From: Bacteroidota bacterium
GTDB taxonomy: Bacteria; Bacteroidota; Bacteroidia; B-17B0; Aurantibacillaceae
Direction: 5' to 3'
DNA: 64,000 nt
NCBI GenBank assembly: GCA_016708845.1
Contig: JADJFB010000016.1
Coordinates: forward strand, 1-64,000
The position numbers and the translations under genes were made by a program. The number at the start of each line of letters is the position of its first letter. Positions within the stretch are counted from its first letter, which is position 1. The notes under the pieces were generated by a model. It had not been told where the DNA came from and made no database searches. It saw nothing but the letters and a program-made list of their open reading frames with translations. Shown piece after piece: positions 1 through 10,411 of this stretch.

Positions 1-1551
1 GCTGTTTTAGCAGCTTGCGATAAAAGATTGCCACTGCAAGGTATATCTGGATTACCTTGTACAGTTAAATCAAAACTTTTTACCACAAAATTTACGGGGA
101 ACATAAAACCTACAGATTCTGCACCCACAGCACCCAGCATTTTCACTTCATTTCTTGTAAACTCAATAGTGGACGTGGCTAATTTGCCACCAATTTTTAA
201 ATAGGGTGGTGGAATATCTTTTACTCTAAATGTTTTTACAGGACCTTGTTGTTGATACACACCATTTACTTTGGCTGCCACACTTACTGAGCAGGTTCCA
301 GCTGATTTAACTTTGATGATATATTTTCCAGCAGAAGTTGGCACTGTTTCGGCCACAACCGCTTACTGTTATTTTTAAATCACTTGGAGAAAAGCCTGCA
401 CAAGTTGCGGTAATAGGATTTTCGATTCCTGCATAAAAAATATTCATATTGTCGGCTGCTACGGCGCTAAAAGGTGGCGCTACCATATAGCTATAATCAA
501 AGGGATAATATTCATCAACACCTCTAGGATTTTTATATTTAATGACCCCTTTTAATTCCTTTTGTCCAGTGCTGCTGGTCATAGCTTCATAATTTCCCAT
601 GCCATCTTTAATAGTAATAGCATCGCCTTTATTAATTAGTTTGTTAGTGACAGGATCGTATACTGCGCCAACTAAAACTTCCATACGTTCGGGAGTTAAT
701 TGAGTGCTAGATGCACCCAAAACGATATTGGCTTTAAATGGTTGTCCAGCTAATACGTAAGCAGAAGGCGCTACAACATCCGCATGTAATTTGTCAATTT
801 TGAAAACAAATTTACTAGAAGCTCCAGCAAAAGTGTGAAGAAATTCAGATTCTAGATTTTTCATATCAGCTTGTATTTTATCCAGATTGGTAATAACAGC
901 AGCCATTGGCATGTGATAAAAATTCTCTAATTCCCAGTTAAGTTTCACACCTTCTTTTATAATATTTCTATCAGTAGGTTTAATTGTGCCTAATTTTTGT
1001 TTTAGTGTGGCAATACTTTCTGCGTCTAATTTTGTTTTAGGGTCTTTCTGCATATTATCTATTAAGCCTAATAAATCAGTATGCAAAGTGGTTAATTGCA
1101 AACGTAAATCTTTTGCCGAATATTTTGTGTCGATGGGTCTTGTTTCGTCGGAACCAATTAGTAAATAAGTGGGCGTATCAAAGTCATCGAACTTTTCCAT
1201 AAAGCGTAATTGTGAGGTATCTTTTTTTGGTAAGCCTTCTGTTTTCCTGGTAATCATTACTTTCATACTGTCGATATAGGCATCAACAATCCGAATACTT
1301 TTTTGTGTTTCGATGGATTTTAATAGATAAGGTTTTGCTTCGAAATTCCCATCATTTACATAGTCTTCAAAAGCTTTTTGAACTCGGCTATTGTTTTCAT
1401 CTAAAATTACTTTCGATTTGCCTATGCTTTCATCAACCATCACAAATCCTTGTAATATTTCTTTAGATACATTGAGGGCTAAAAGGGCGGTGAGTACCAG
1501 GTACATCATGCCAATCATCTTTTGTCGGGGAGTTTCTTTTCCTGAGCTCAT
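1..1551 (-). CDS. gldM: GldM, gliding motility/type IX secretion subunit (3' end outside window, frameshifted)
   Basis: GldM is an inner-membrane and periplasmic component of the type IX secretion/gliding motor and works with GldL. The N-terminus (SSGKETPRQKMIGMMYLV) is the characteristic GldM start followed by one membrane helix and a long periplasmic region. I take the ATG at 1551, not the upstream codon at 1593, because family members begin a few residues before the PRQKM motif. The reading frame breaks near 351-354 (GGCC on the + strand). Beyond it the other frame continues with good GldM-like sequence (PTSAGKYIIKVKSAGTCSV) to the window edge. One extra base, real or a sequencing error, explains this. 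gldN would be expected just outside the window. Unusually, no gldL lies directly upstream; the neighbour is the divergent aspartate kinase gene. Confidence 0.9.
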
Positions 1552-1669
1552 AGTAGTTGTTTTAGTATAGGTTAGTGGTTTTTGGTTAATCATATAATCG
1601 TAGATGAAAAAAAAGTGACAAGAGTTTATAAAAAATAGTTTGAGAATCCATTTATTTTATAGGCTTGCT

Positions 1670-1677
1670 TATCTTTG
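1670..1677 (+). promoter_or_regulatory. Bacteroidota-type -7 box before the aspartate kinase gene
   Basis: TATCTTTG matches the known Bacteroidota -7 consensus TAnnTTTG exactly and ends 16 bases before the ATG at 1694, which would give a very short leader. A TTTG lies at 1639-1642, but its spacing to the -7 box (27 bases) is longer than usual, so the -33 element is uncertain. Confidence 0.4.
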
Positions 1678-1693
1678 TTCAAACAAAAAATGT

Positions 1694-2968
1694 ATGCAAG
1701 TATTTAAGTTTGGTGGCGCGTCGGTAAAAGATGCTGATGGTGTAAAAAATGTAGCCGAAGTATTAAAACAATTTCCCGACAAAAAAATATCAGTCGTTGT
1801 TTCTGCTATGGGTAAAACAACAAATGCTCTGGAGCGTTTAGCGAAAGCCTATTTCTATAAAACAGAAAATGCAGAAGCTATATTAGAAGAAATTAAATCA
1901 TACCATTTTGATATTTGTCAGAAATTATTTCCTGCTTCTTCACATTCAATTTACACTGAATTGGAAAATACCTTTGTGGAATTGTATTGGGCTATTGAAG
2001 ATGAACCTACTCAGGGCTTCGATTTTGAATACGATCAAATAGTGAGCATGGGCGAAATTATTTCTACGAAAATAGTTTCAGCTTACTTAAATGAAATTGG
2101 ATTGAATAATAAATGGATTGATGCAAGAGGTCTTATTCAAACTGATAATAGTTACCGTGAAGGTAAAGTGGATTTTGCATTAACTGAGTAATTAATAAAA
2201 AGAGATTTAGAAAAAGTATTTACTTCAACTAATATTATCGTCACACAAGGTTTTATTGGCGGTACTTCCGAAAACTTTACAACCACTTTAGGAAGAGAGG
2301 GTTCTGATTATACGGCTTCTATATTAGCGTATTGTTTAAATGCGGAAAATGTTACTATTTGGAAAGATGTGCCTGGTGTTTTAAATGCCGACCCTAAATG
2401 GTTTTCGCATACAAAAAAAATTGACCAATTATCCTATCATGATGCCATTGAGTTAACCTATTATGGCGCAACTGTTATTCACCCAAAAACCATTAAGCCG
2501 CTTCAAAACAAAAACATTCCTTTGTATGTAAAATCCTTTTTAAAGCCAAAAGAAGAAGGTACAGTAATTAAAGATGGAGATAAACGATTGAATATTCCTT
2601 CTTATATTTTTAAAATCGACCAAGTTTTAATTTCTATCCAACCAAAAGATTTTTCGTTTATCGCCGAAGATAATTTAAGTGATATTTTCGACTTGTTTTC
2701 GAAGCACGGCGTTAAAATTAACTTAATGCAGTTGTCTGCTATTAGTTTCTCGGTATGTTGTGATCATGATACTGTTAAAATTGAAGCATTAGTTAATGAA
2801 TTGCAAACGCAGTTTAAAGTATTGTACAATTCAGGATTGGAGTTGATGACGGTTCGTTATTACACTCAAGAAACCATTGATGTATTAACGGTTAACAAAA
2901 TTATTTTATTGGAACAACGTAGCCGCTTTACAGTACAAATGGTCATGAAGAATGAGATAGCAGAGTAG
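1694..2968 (+). CDS. lysC: Aspartate kinase, interrupted by an in-frame TAA
   Basis: Catalyses ATP-dependent phosphorylation of aspartate, the first step to lysine, threonine and methionine. The kinase signature is at the start (MQVFKFGGASVKDADG). The second part has the GFIGGTSENFTTTLGREGSD substrate-binding region, the VPGVLNADPKW segment and C-terminal ACT-like sequence. A TAA at 2189-2191 divides the gene, but the same frame continues without further stops, so one substitution (for example of GAA or CAA) is enough to explain it. The full length of 424 residues is close to the family norm of about 440 for a monofunctional enzyme. I use the ATG at 1694 because the kinase motif begins there; an earlier TTG would add 18 non-conserved residues. 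Either a sequencing error or a recent nonsense mutation. Confidence 0.85.
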
Positions 2969-2975
2969 GTATTAC

Positions 2976-3002
2976 CCCGCCTGAACTTGTTTCAAGGTCT
3001 CG
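2976..3002. repeat. Short dispersed repeat built on a GAAACAAGTTCAG core
   Basis: On the minus strand the sequence contains CTTGAAACAAGTTCAGG. A near-identical core (GCTGAAACAAGTTCAGC) is at 63368-63394. Elements of this type are common between Bacteroidota genes. Here it lies between the convergent aspartate kinase and amidohydrolase genes. Confidence 0.5.
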
Positions 3003-3041
3003 CGGCACTGATCGGCTAACTAACGAACAGCATGCCCGCTA

Positions 3042-4329
3042 CTATTTAAGTTCAGCTTCTAATTCTTTTACGGTTTTATATTCCGAATTTAAAAATACAG
3101 CTTCCACAGTATTTAAATTATTCAAATCTGTTAATGGATTAGCATTTAACAAAATTAAATTGGCCCTCTTATTTATTTCAACAGTTCCCCATATTTCAGA
3201 TTGATTCATGTAGGTTGCCGCGTTAGTAGTTGCTGCACACAATACTTGATAATTGGTTAGGCCTGCATTGGAATGATGTTTCATTTCTTCTAGTAATGCA
3301 AAACCAGGAATAGAATAATTGCTACCTGCATCTGCGCCAATCAATAATTGTGCATCATTTTTTACTAATGTTACTAGTATTTTATTTTTTATAGCCCTAG
3401 TTTTAGTATAGCCCTCTCTTTGTTCCTTTAATTTTATTTCACCAATTTTTGTTTGATCGTTAGTTATTTCTTTATCCCATTTTGCAATAGTGGTATCAGC
3501 TATATACTTCAAACCGTTTCGTTTTTTTAAATCGGTGATAGATTCATATTGTAGCCAAGTTCAAAATAATCTTCCGTCGCACAATTATACACTTTATTTT
3601 TGCTGTTAGTTCAATTAGGTTTTCAACAAAAGCTTCTCCTTTTTTTAAATTTTCTGCATAGCCTGTTAAATGCTCTATAGAATTGTATCCCGATTTTAAT
3701 AGCAAAGACATGGAGATATTTGAAAGCCCGTGTCCGCAAAAAGGAAAGTTATATGTTTTGCAAGCTGCGGCTAAATTTATAAATGATAAAGAGTCTTTAA
3801 TACTTAATACTTTCAAAAACATAAATCCATTTGCTTTACTCACAGTTACAATGCTATCAGCTGCTTTTTTGTCAATTGTTAATGCTTTGGTAATAGGAGG
3901 AGACGAAAGATATAAGTTTAGTTGTGGTAATTTTTTGTCTTTTTTAATGTTGAGATGTTTTTCATCGCCTCTCATAGATCGTATGGTTGTTACACCTGCC
4001 AATAAATTAAGAGTTAAATAGTTTTTTAGTTCGTTATATTGTGGAAAGTGAGCATGCATATCTGCTAAGCCTGGTATTAAAAATTTGTCTTTACACTTAA
4101 TAATTGTAAAAGTTTCATTTGGTATAAAGTCTTTTTCGTTGTCATTTGTGATTACCGTAATGGTGTTATTTGTAATCACAACCATTTGATTGGCTATTAC
4201 CGTATCTTTATTTATTGGTATTACATTTACGTTGCGTAAAATATAATTGTGAGTCGTGTTTGCATTGTTTGTTTGGGCAAAGTATGACTGAAAAATATAA
4301 AGAGACAAAAGTAGAGTAGTAAATCGCAT
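3042..4329 (-). CDS. Exported amidohydrolase family protein (two frameshifts)
   Basis: A metal-dependent hydrolase of the amidohydrolase superfamily (imidazolonepropionase-like); substrate unknown. It has an N-terminal signal peptide ending near FAQ, the DMHAHF metal-binding HxH motif, a later GHG segment, and the typical C-terminal LLIGADAGSNY followed by ANLILLNANPLTDL. The frame breaks twice. Near 3597-3601, in a T run on the + strand, the other frame reads KVYNCATEDYFELGY. Near 3551-3553 the frame changes again and reads YESITDLKKRNGLKYIADT. Restoring both gives one protein of about 430 residues, normal for the family. Sequencing error is likely, but two lesions leave real decay possible. 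It converges with the aspartate kinase gene. Confidence 0.75.
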
Positions 4330-4432
4330 AGTAATTGTTTATACAAAGTAAAATTAACATTTTGTTTCATGTTCGGTTACCTGTTAATTAATTATAAATG
4401 GCTGTATCAAAATTCTTGTTAATTTTATAACT

Positions 4433-5473
4433 ATGGGAATAGAAAACATAGGTGCTCCTCCAGGAACATTATTTTATAATGGCGAAGTGAGAACAGATAG
4501 GATTAAAATTACTTTGATAGAGTATAATGAGACGGAATTTTTTGAGCAGGAATTTTATGATTTATCGGATTGTTTATCTCATGTAAAACCAAACATGGTT
4601 AAATGGCTTAATGTAGAGGGTTTACATAAGCCAGAACTAGTTGAAGCTATTGGAAAGTTTTACAATATCCATCCGTTAACGATGGAAGATATTGTGCATG
4701 TGGATCAACGTCCGAAGTTTGAAGATTATGATAATTATGTTGTGTCTATCATGAAAATGATTAGTTATACGACTGAAGTAAGGTCAGAACAATTATCAAT
4801 TATATTATTAGAAAACACAGTACTTTCATTTCAAGAACCTAATAATGGAGATGCTTTTGATATTATTAGAAATAGATTGCGTCAGTGTAAAGGAAGAGTA
4901 AGAAAATTAGGAGCCGATTATTTAGCCTATGCTTTGATGGATGCCGTAGTAGATTGTTATTTTACAGCTATTGAAAAAATAGGCGATAAAATTGAAGAGA
5001 TTGAGGAGGAAATTATCAGTGACAAAGATAAAAAATCATTACTAGAATTGTATCATTTAAAACGAGAGATGATTTATCTGAGAAAGCAAGTTTGGCCAAT
5101 GCGTGATATGATTAACAATATGGTTCGCTCAGAAACAACTTTAATAAATCCTACAAGTGATATTTATTTGCGAGACTTAACAGATCATGTTACCCGAATT
5201 ATAGATACCGTTGAAACATACCGTGATTTATTATCAGGCATTATGGATATTTATTTAAGTACCAATGCCAATAAAATGAATGAAGTGATGAAAGTATTAA
5301 CGATTATGTCTTCCATCTTTATTCCTGTAACATTTATTGCAGGTGTTTACGGAATGAATTTTGAAAATATGCCAGAGCTCAAAACTCAATATGGTTATTT
5401 TATAACCTGGGGAGTAATGCTTAGTTTAATAATAGGTTTGTTGATTTATTTTAAACGTAAGAAGTGGATGTAA
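4433..5473 (+). CDS. corA: CorA magnesium/cobalt transporter
   Basis: A pentameric inner-membrane channel for divalent cations, chiefly Mg2+. The 346-residue protein has a long acidic cytoplasmic domain with coiled helices and two C-terminal membrane helices. The signature GMN motif is at residues 307-309 (VYGMNFENMPEL), directly after the first helix, where it forms the pore mouth in CorA proteins. Length and architecture are normal. It starts with ATG at 4433 and is followed after only 18 bases by the sensor kinase gene; co-transcription is possible but no functional link is evident. Confidence 0.93.
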   Translation: MGIENIGAPPGTLFYNGEVRTDRIKITLIEYNETEFFEQEFYDLSDCLSHVKPNMVKWLNVEGLHKPELVEAIGKFYNIHPLTMEDIVHVDQRPKFEDYDNYVVSIMKMISYTTEVRSEQLSIILLENTVLSFQEPNNGDAFDIIRNRLRQCKGRVRKLGADYLAYALMDAVVDCYFTAIEKIGDKIEEIEEEIISDKDKKSLLELYHLKREMIYLRKQVWPMRDMINNMVRSETTLINPTSDIYLRDLTDHVTRIIDTVETYRDLLSGIMDIYLSTNANKMNEVMKVLTIMSSIFIPVTFIAGVYGMNFENMPELKTQYGYFITWGVMLSLIIGLLIYFKRKKWM

Positions 5474-5491
5474 TGCTTATTATAAACCGGT

Positions 5492-8461
5492 ATGACGCAA
5501 AACAATAAGAATTTTATACAACACATTGCTATTTATTTAAATCGCTTTATTTGTGTTGTTTTATTGTTTTTGTCCCAATCAATTTGCGCACAATTTTATC
5601 AGATTAGAAATTTTAATGCTGAAAATGGCCTTGCAAGTCCCGAAGTATACGGCCTCATGCAAGATTCTAAAGGATATTTGTGGTTTGCTACTGACATGGG
5701 AGTTAGTAGATATAACGGGAATGAATTTGAGAATTTTAGTACAGAAAATGGATTGCCAGATAATACAGTATTTGGATTTTGTGAAGATTCTAAAGGTCGA
5801 ATTTGGTTTCGTTCGTTTTCAGGAAAATTGTCTTATTATTTAAATGATAGCATTTATACGTTATCCTGTAATTCATTTTTGGAAGCAGAAATGAGGAAAA
5901 AGGCTGTTATATTTACTTCTATTTATGTAGATGAAAGAGACACAGTTTGGATAGGAACGAACTATCCTTTTTTGTTTAAAATTTCACCTAACTGGAATGA
6001 TAACAATGTTTCTAAAATTGATTGCCCCTCAAGTGGTGGTTATTTATATTTATTTAATAATAATGCATCCATTTATGGAGGTCATCAAGGAAGAACAAGT
6101 TTAGTAACTGTTTATCAAAGTAGCGGTCAAAAAATTTGTGAAATAGATCCAGAAGTTAAAATTGCATCTAGGTATTATGGAATGCGGTTAAAAAACGGGA
6201 CGTTTTTGGCTTCAGTAAATAATGTACTTATAAATTTTACACCCAACCAAATAATAAGTAAAGTTGAATTGAAGTCAACAATTAACTCATTACTAGAAGA
6301 TAAAGATGGAAAAATAGTTTCTGCTACGTATGATGGAATAAGAATTCACAAAAGTGGCGAGTTAATCAAATTTGAAATCATTCCAGATTTTTACGACAAA
6401 GTTTTTACTGGAATTGTTATTGACAAAGAGAATTCCTTGTGGTTGGCAGCAGAAGGTCAGGGGGTATATAATATTCCATTTAGGGAAGGACGATATTATA
6501 CGAATGAGCACGGTTTAATACAAAGTAAAATATCTACTATCCTTCAAAAGGATGGGGCTATTTTATCAGGGCATCTTAATGGAAGTGTGACTTTAATAAA
6601 AGATAGTGTAATTAAGTTACTTGAACTTAATTCAAAAAATACGATTGATATATTCAATAATCGTGTGTATCATATTTATGTTCACAACAAGTTGGATATT
6701 TATGTCTGCAAAAGACAAAGCACATTTAAATTAACTAGTGACTTCAAAAGTTATAAAGAACTAGATATAGTTGGAATTAAAAAAATTGCCAAAAGTAAAG
6801 GTGATATGGTTTGGGTTCAACAGGCTCGTCATATTAAACTGTGTAATATTTCTAAGGATTTTGAAACATTAAAAACAATTTTATTTGATCAGTACATTGA
6901 TGATATTTTCGAAGATTCTAAAGGAATTCTCTGGATCTCATCTATAAATGGTTTATGGAAATATGAACATGATTCGTTAATTTTTTTAGGTGAACAGAAT
7001 AAATTATTGACGAGTAGGATAATTAATATTGAAGAAGATAAAGATGGAGTGCTTTGGATGGCAACAAGAGGGAAGAGTATTATCGTAAAGAGAGGGAAAG
7101 AGTTTCGCAATATCACTCAAACTAATGGCTTGGCAAGTAATATGTGTAGAAACTTATTTATTGATAAGGAAAATATAATTTGGGTTGGAAGTAATAATGG
7201 ATTGAGTAAAATAAAAGCTCTTTCTTCTAATCTATTTAATTATAAAATTGATGTATATACAAAAAAGCAAGGTTTGCTATCCAATGAAGTCAATTATATT
7301 CTAAGTAAAGGTAGTAATCTCATTTTTGCTCATAATAATGGGATTTCAGTATTAAATCCGAATCTATTAAAAAGTAATACTACGCCACCACCTGTTTACA
7401 TTACGAACGTTTTAAATAATAGTGTGAATTATAAAAATGATTCCATTAGTTTTTTATACAACGAAAATTATTTAAAAATTTCCTACATCGGTATATCTTA
7501 CAAAAACCCAGGAACGGTTGAGTATAAATATAGAATGGAAGGTTTAGATACAAGTTGGGTTTACACTAATTATACATCCGCACAATTTCAAACATTGTAT
7601 CCTGGTAATTATAAATTTATAGTGTATGCTAAGAATAACGATGGTTATTGGAGCGAAAAACCTGCGGTATTATATTTATCAATATTGCCTGCATGGTGGC
7701 AAACTTGGGTTTTTAAGCTATTTGTATTGGGCTTATGTGTTGCTTTAGTTTTTTTGATTATAAGATGGCGTTTAGATAAAATTAGAAAAAGAGAATCAGA
7801 AAAGACAGAACTCCAAAATAAAATTGCCTCTACAGAATTAAAGGCTTTGCGTGCACAAATGAACCCGCATTTTATTTTCAATGCAATTAATTCTGTTCAG
7901 TATTTTATGACAAGTAATGATCCTGAGTCTTCACAAAAATACTTATCTAAGTTTGCGAAGTTAATTCGATACGTTATGGATAATTCTAAACCTGCATCTA
8001 TTCCTCTCGAAAAAGAACTAGATGCTTTGAGACTATACATTGATTTAGAAGCATTACGTTTTGAAAACCGATTTGAATATCAAATTGTAGTTGATGAAAA
8101 AATCGATTCAGGCTTTATTCAAATTCCTTCGATGTTGATACAGCCTTATGTTGAAAATGCAATTTGGCATGGATTAATGCATAAAAAAGATAATCGAAAA
8201 TTGAGTATTAGTATTAATATCAAAGACTCGATTTTGGTTTGCGTCATTCAAGACAATGGTATTGGAAGAGAAAAATCGAGGGAAATTAAATCACTTGATT
8301 CTAATACATATCATAAGTCTTTTGGAATGGCCGTAACAAAAGAGCGATTAGAGATTATTAGTCGATTAAATAATATTAACCCACAAGTTAATATAATTGA
8401 TCTTTATGAAAATGGAATAGCAATGGGAACAAGAGTTGAAATTAGTATTCCTTCTTTTTAA
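5492..8461 (+). CDS. LytS-type sensor histidine kinase with two-component-regulator propeller
   Basis: A large membrane sensor kinase. After a signal peptide ending near residue 33 come repeated propeller units with the pattern DSKGYLWFAT / EDKDGVLWMAT (Reg_prop blades), folding as a periplasmic sensor. A YYY domain follows (about 640-730), then one membrane helix (about 738-760), then a cytoplasmic LytS-type kinase region. The phosphoacceptor is His793 in LRAQMNPHFIFNAINS, and the ATPase domain has QPYVENAIWHGL and DNGIG. It is separated by 20 bases from a LytTR response regulator gene, its evident partner. The ligand cannot be read from sequence. At 989 residues it is typical for this Bacteroidota class. 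Confidence 0.9.
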   Translation: MTQNNKNFIQHIAIYLNRFICVVLLFLSQSICAQFYQIRNFNAENGLASPEVYGLMQDSKGYLWFATDMGVSRYNGNEFENFSTENGLPDNTVFGFCEDSKGRIWFRSFSGKLSYYLNDSIYTLSCNSFLEAEMRKKAVIFTSIYVDERDTVWIGTNYPFLFKISPNWNDNNVSKIDCPSSGGYLYLFNNNASIYGGHQGRTSLVTVYQSSGQKICEIDPEVKIASRYYGMRLKNGTFLASVNNVLINFTPNQIISKVELKSTINSLLEDKDGKIVSATYDGIRIHKSGELIKFEIIPDFYDKVFTGIVIDKENSLWLAAEGQGVYNIPFREGRYYTNEHGLIQSKISTILQKDGAILSGHLNGSVTLIKDSVIKLLELNSKNTIDIFNNRVYHIYVHNKLDIYVCKRQSTFKLTSDFKSYKELDIVGIKKIAKSKGDMVWVQQARHIKLCNISKDFETLKTILFDQYIDDIFEDSKGILWISSINGLWKYEHDSLIFLGEQNKLLTSRIINIEEDKDGVLWMATRGKSIIVKRGKEFRNITQTNGLASNMCRNLFIDKENIIWVGSNNGLSKIKALSSNLFNYKIDVYTKKQGLLSNEVNYILSKGSNLIFAHNNGISVLNPNLLKSNTTPPPVYITNVLNNSVNYKNDSISFLYNENYLKISYIGISYKNPGTVEYKYRMEGLDTSWVYTNYTSAQFQTLYPGNYKFIVYAKNNDGYWSEKPAVLYLSILPAWWQTWVFKLFVLGLCVALVFLIIRWRLDKIRKRESEKTELQNKIASTELKALRAQMNPHFIFNAINSVQYFMTSNDPESSQKYLSKFAKLIRYVMDNSKPASIPLEKELDALRLYIDLEALRFENRFEYQIVVDEKIDSGFIQIPSMLIQPYVENAIWHGLMHKKDNRKLSISINIKDSILVCVIQDNGIGREKSREIKSLDSNTYHKSFGMAVTKERLEIISRLNNINPQVNIIDLYENGIAMGTRVEISIPSF

Positions 8462-8481
8462 TATTTAGAACATTTGTTTAT

Positions 8482-9234
8482 ATGATGATTAGAGCTGTTA
8501 TAGTTGATGATGAAGAAAAAGGAAGGTTAACCTTAAAAAATGTAATTGAAAAAAACTGCCCAAATATCCAGATTCTAGATTTATGCGATTCTGTATTAGC
8601 TGCTACAGAATCTATTGAAAAGCATAATCCAGACTTGGTTTTTCTTGATATAGAAATGCCCTTTCAAAATGGTTTTTCGTTATTTGAAAAATTTAAGAAT
8701 CCCACTTTTGACGTTATTTTTATTACCGCCTACGATCATTATGCTATAAAAGCTATTAAGTATAGTGCTATGGATTACTTATTGAAACCCGTTGACGCTG
8801 ATGAATTAAAAGCCGCAGTTGCCAAAATAAAGCAGAAAAAAACGAGTTTACAATTGCCAGATTTTGAGTTATTACTTTCTAACTTAAAGTTGAAAGGTAA
8901 TTCCGCAAAAATTGCAGTGCCAACTTTTGAAGGATTGCAAATGATTAACTCTACGGATATAATAAAGTGTACAGCAAATGAAAGCTATACAGAGATTGTA
9001 CTAACCTCTGGAAAAAAAATAATGGTTTCTAGAATTTTAAAAGAATACGAAGATTTACTTTCTGATTTTAATTTCTTCCGAGTGCATAACTCTTGCCTTA
9101 TTAACTTAGCTCATGTTGCCAAGTACATTAAGGGTGATGGTGGATATGTTGTAATGATTGATGGCGAAAGTGTAGAAGTATCTCGTAGAAAAAAGAATGA
9201 GTTGCTAAATAAGCTCGCTTTAATTCAAATTTAG
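8482..9234 (+). CDS. LytTR-family response regulator
   Basis: The cytoplasmic partner of the preceding sensor kinase. An N-terminal receiver domain (residues 1 to about 120) has the acidic pair DD at 9-10, the phosphoacceptor Asp56 in LVFLDIEMP and a conserved Lys in LLKPV. A C-terminal LytTR DNA-binding domain (about 145-248) includes KCTANESYTEIVLTSGKK and the FFRVHNSCLINL strand. It starts with two adjacent ATG codons at 8482; either could serve. LytTR proteins bind direct repeats upstream of their targets. I could not identify such a site near this pair. Confidence 0.92.
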   Translation: MMIRAVIVDDEEKGRLTLKNVIEKNCPNIQILDLCDSVLAATESIEKHNPDLVFLDIEMPFQNGFSLFEKFKNPTFDVIFITAYDHYAIKAIKYSAMDYLLKPVDADELKAAVAKIKQKKTSLQLPDFELLLSNLKLKGNSAKIAVPTFEGLQMINSTDIIKCTANESYTEIVLTSGKKIMVSRILKEYEDLLSDFNFFRVHNSCLINLAHVAKYIKGDGGYVVMIDGESVEVSRRKKNELLNKLALIQI

Positions 9235-9365
9235 GCCGCCAGTTATTTTCTTAAGCGACCATTTATTTCCAAAATTCAACCGAGTATTGGTTGGTGATTT
9301 CATTTTGCTTGGTTATTTATTTGCTTTGATGCCATAATCAATTAAATAATCTAAAATTAAAAACA

Positions 9366-10346
9366 ATGAAATCACAAACTTTTAAAACTCTTTCTTTTGT
9401 TGGCTTAGCAACAAGTATGTTTTTTGTTACAAGTTGTAATAAAACAAATTTATCACCCGAAAAATTGGCGCAATCTTCATCTAATTCCACTGCTCTTGCA
9501 ATTGGCACACCTACTACGCCATGGGTATATTCGCCACCCATTTATGGTGTTATGAGCGCTGGGGTTGGAGCGCATAAATTATATACAATTGATCGCAATA
9601 CGGGGGGAATTCTAACTCAATCACCTATAAATTTTACTGGCGCTGGCGGAATTACACATGGTGCAATTTTAGGGATTGCAAAAACACCTGGCTTGCAAAC
9701 TGGATATTTAACGGTTGTAAGTGCATGTGTTACTGGGGCATCTCAATTTTACTCTTTTGATTTTAATACTAAAACAGCTTCTCCTTTAGGGAGCGGACTT
9801 CCGGGTACAGGTTATATTAAGGATATTGAATGTCATCCTATTAGTAAAGCAGTGTATGGTATTAAGGATAATTATTTAGTTAAAATGACAGGATTTGGCA
9901 CTATGTGTAATGGGTCGCCAACAGGTACGGTACCAGTGACTTATGATGTACTTGGTGATTTATCTTCAGTTGGGGCTGGACCGTATAGTATATCTTTTAC
10001 TCAAAATGGAGACTGTGCAATTATGAGCGCAAAAGATCATTGGAGAGCCTATGTTTTAATTTCTGGAGCACCAACAACTGCTCCAATTGGAATTGTAACT
10101 GGTTCAAGAGTACAGGGCTTGTCTCCTGATTTGTATTCGGTTAATGAAACAGCTTCTTGCATATCAGGAGTTACTCAGTACATAGGTATCAGTGGTGCTA
10201 CAAGCCCTTCATCTGGTAGTTCTTATGATTTTTATAAATGTGCTCCATCTGGAAGTACGTATTTTTATCAATTGTTAGATGATGCTATTATATATGGCAT
10301 GGCAGATTATACGTCAGAAACTGGAACAGGAATAAAAGCTAAATAA
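9366..10346 (+). CDS. Predicted lipoprotein of unknown function
   Basis: I do not recognise this 326-residue protein. It begins with a lipoprotein signal peptide with lipobox FVTSC (Cys at about residue 24), so it should be lipid-anchored in the envelope. The rest is rich in Gly, Ser and Thr with short beta-type segments (KLYTIDRNTGGIL, YSFDFNTKTASPL, YIKDIECHPISKAVYGI), suggesting a beta-propeller-like fold of the kind seen in Bacteroidota surface lipoproteins. It follows the two-component genes after 131 bases, so regulation by that pair is only a guess. The downstream hairpin suggests a single-gene transcript. Confidence 0.6.
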   Translation: MKSQTFKTLSFVGLATSMFFVTSCNKTNLSPEKLAQSSSNSTALAIGTPTTPWVYSPPIYGVMSAGVGAHKLYTIDRNTGGILTQSPINFTGAGGITHGAILGIAKTPGLQTGYLTVVSACVTGASQFYSFDFNTKTASPLGSGLPGTGYIKDIECHPISKAVYGIKDNYLVKMTGFGTMCNGSPTGTVPVTYDVLGDLSSVGAGPYSISFTQNGDCAIMSAKDHWRAYVLISGAPTTAPIGIVTGSRVQGLSPDLYSVNETASCISGVTQYIGISGATSPSSGSSYDFYKCAPSGSTYFYQLLDDAIIYGMADYTSETGTGIKAK

Positions 10347-10358
10347 TAGCAAGAATGT

Positions 10359-10402
10359 CAAAAGCAAGTTTTTGGTTTTTACTAAAAGCTTGCTTTTGTA
10401 TT
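10359..10402. terminator. Hairpin between convergent genes
   Basis: CAAAAGCAAG (10359-10368) pairs with CTTGCTTTTG (10389-10398) around a 20-base loop. The arm ends in a T-rich stretch. It lies between the stops of the lipoprotein and the convergent barrel protein and could serve both. The loop is long, so confidence is moderate. Confidence 0.5.
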
Positions 10403-10411
10403 TCTAAACAA

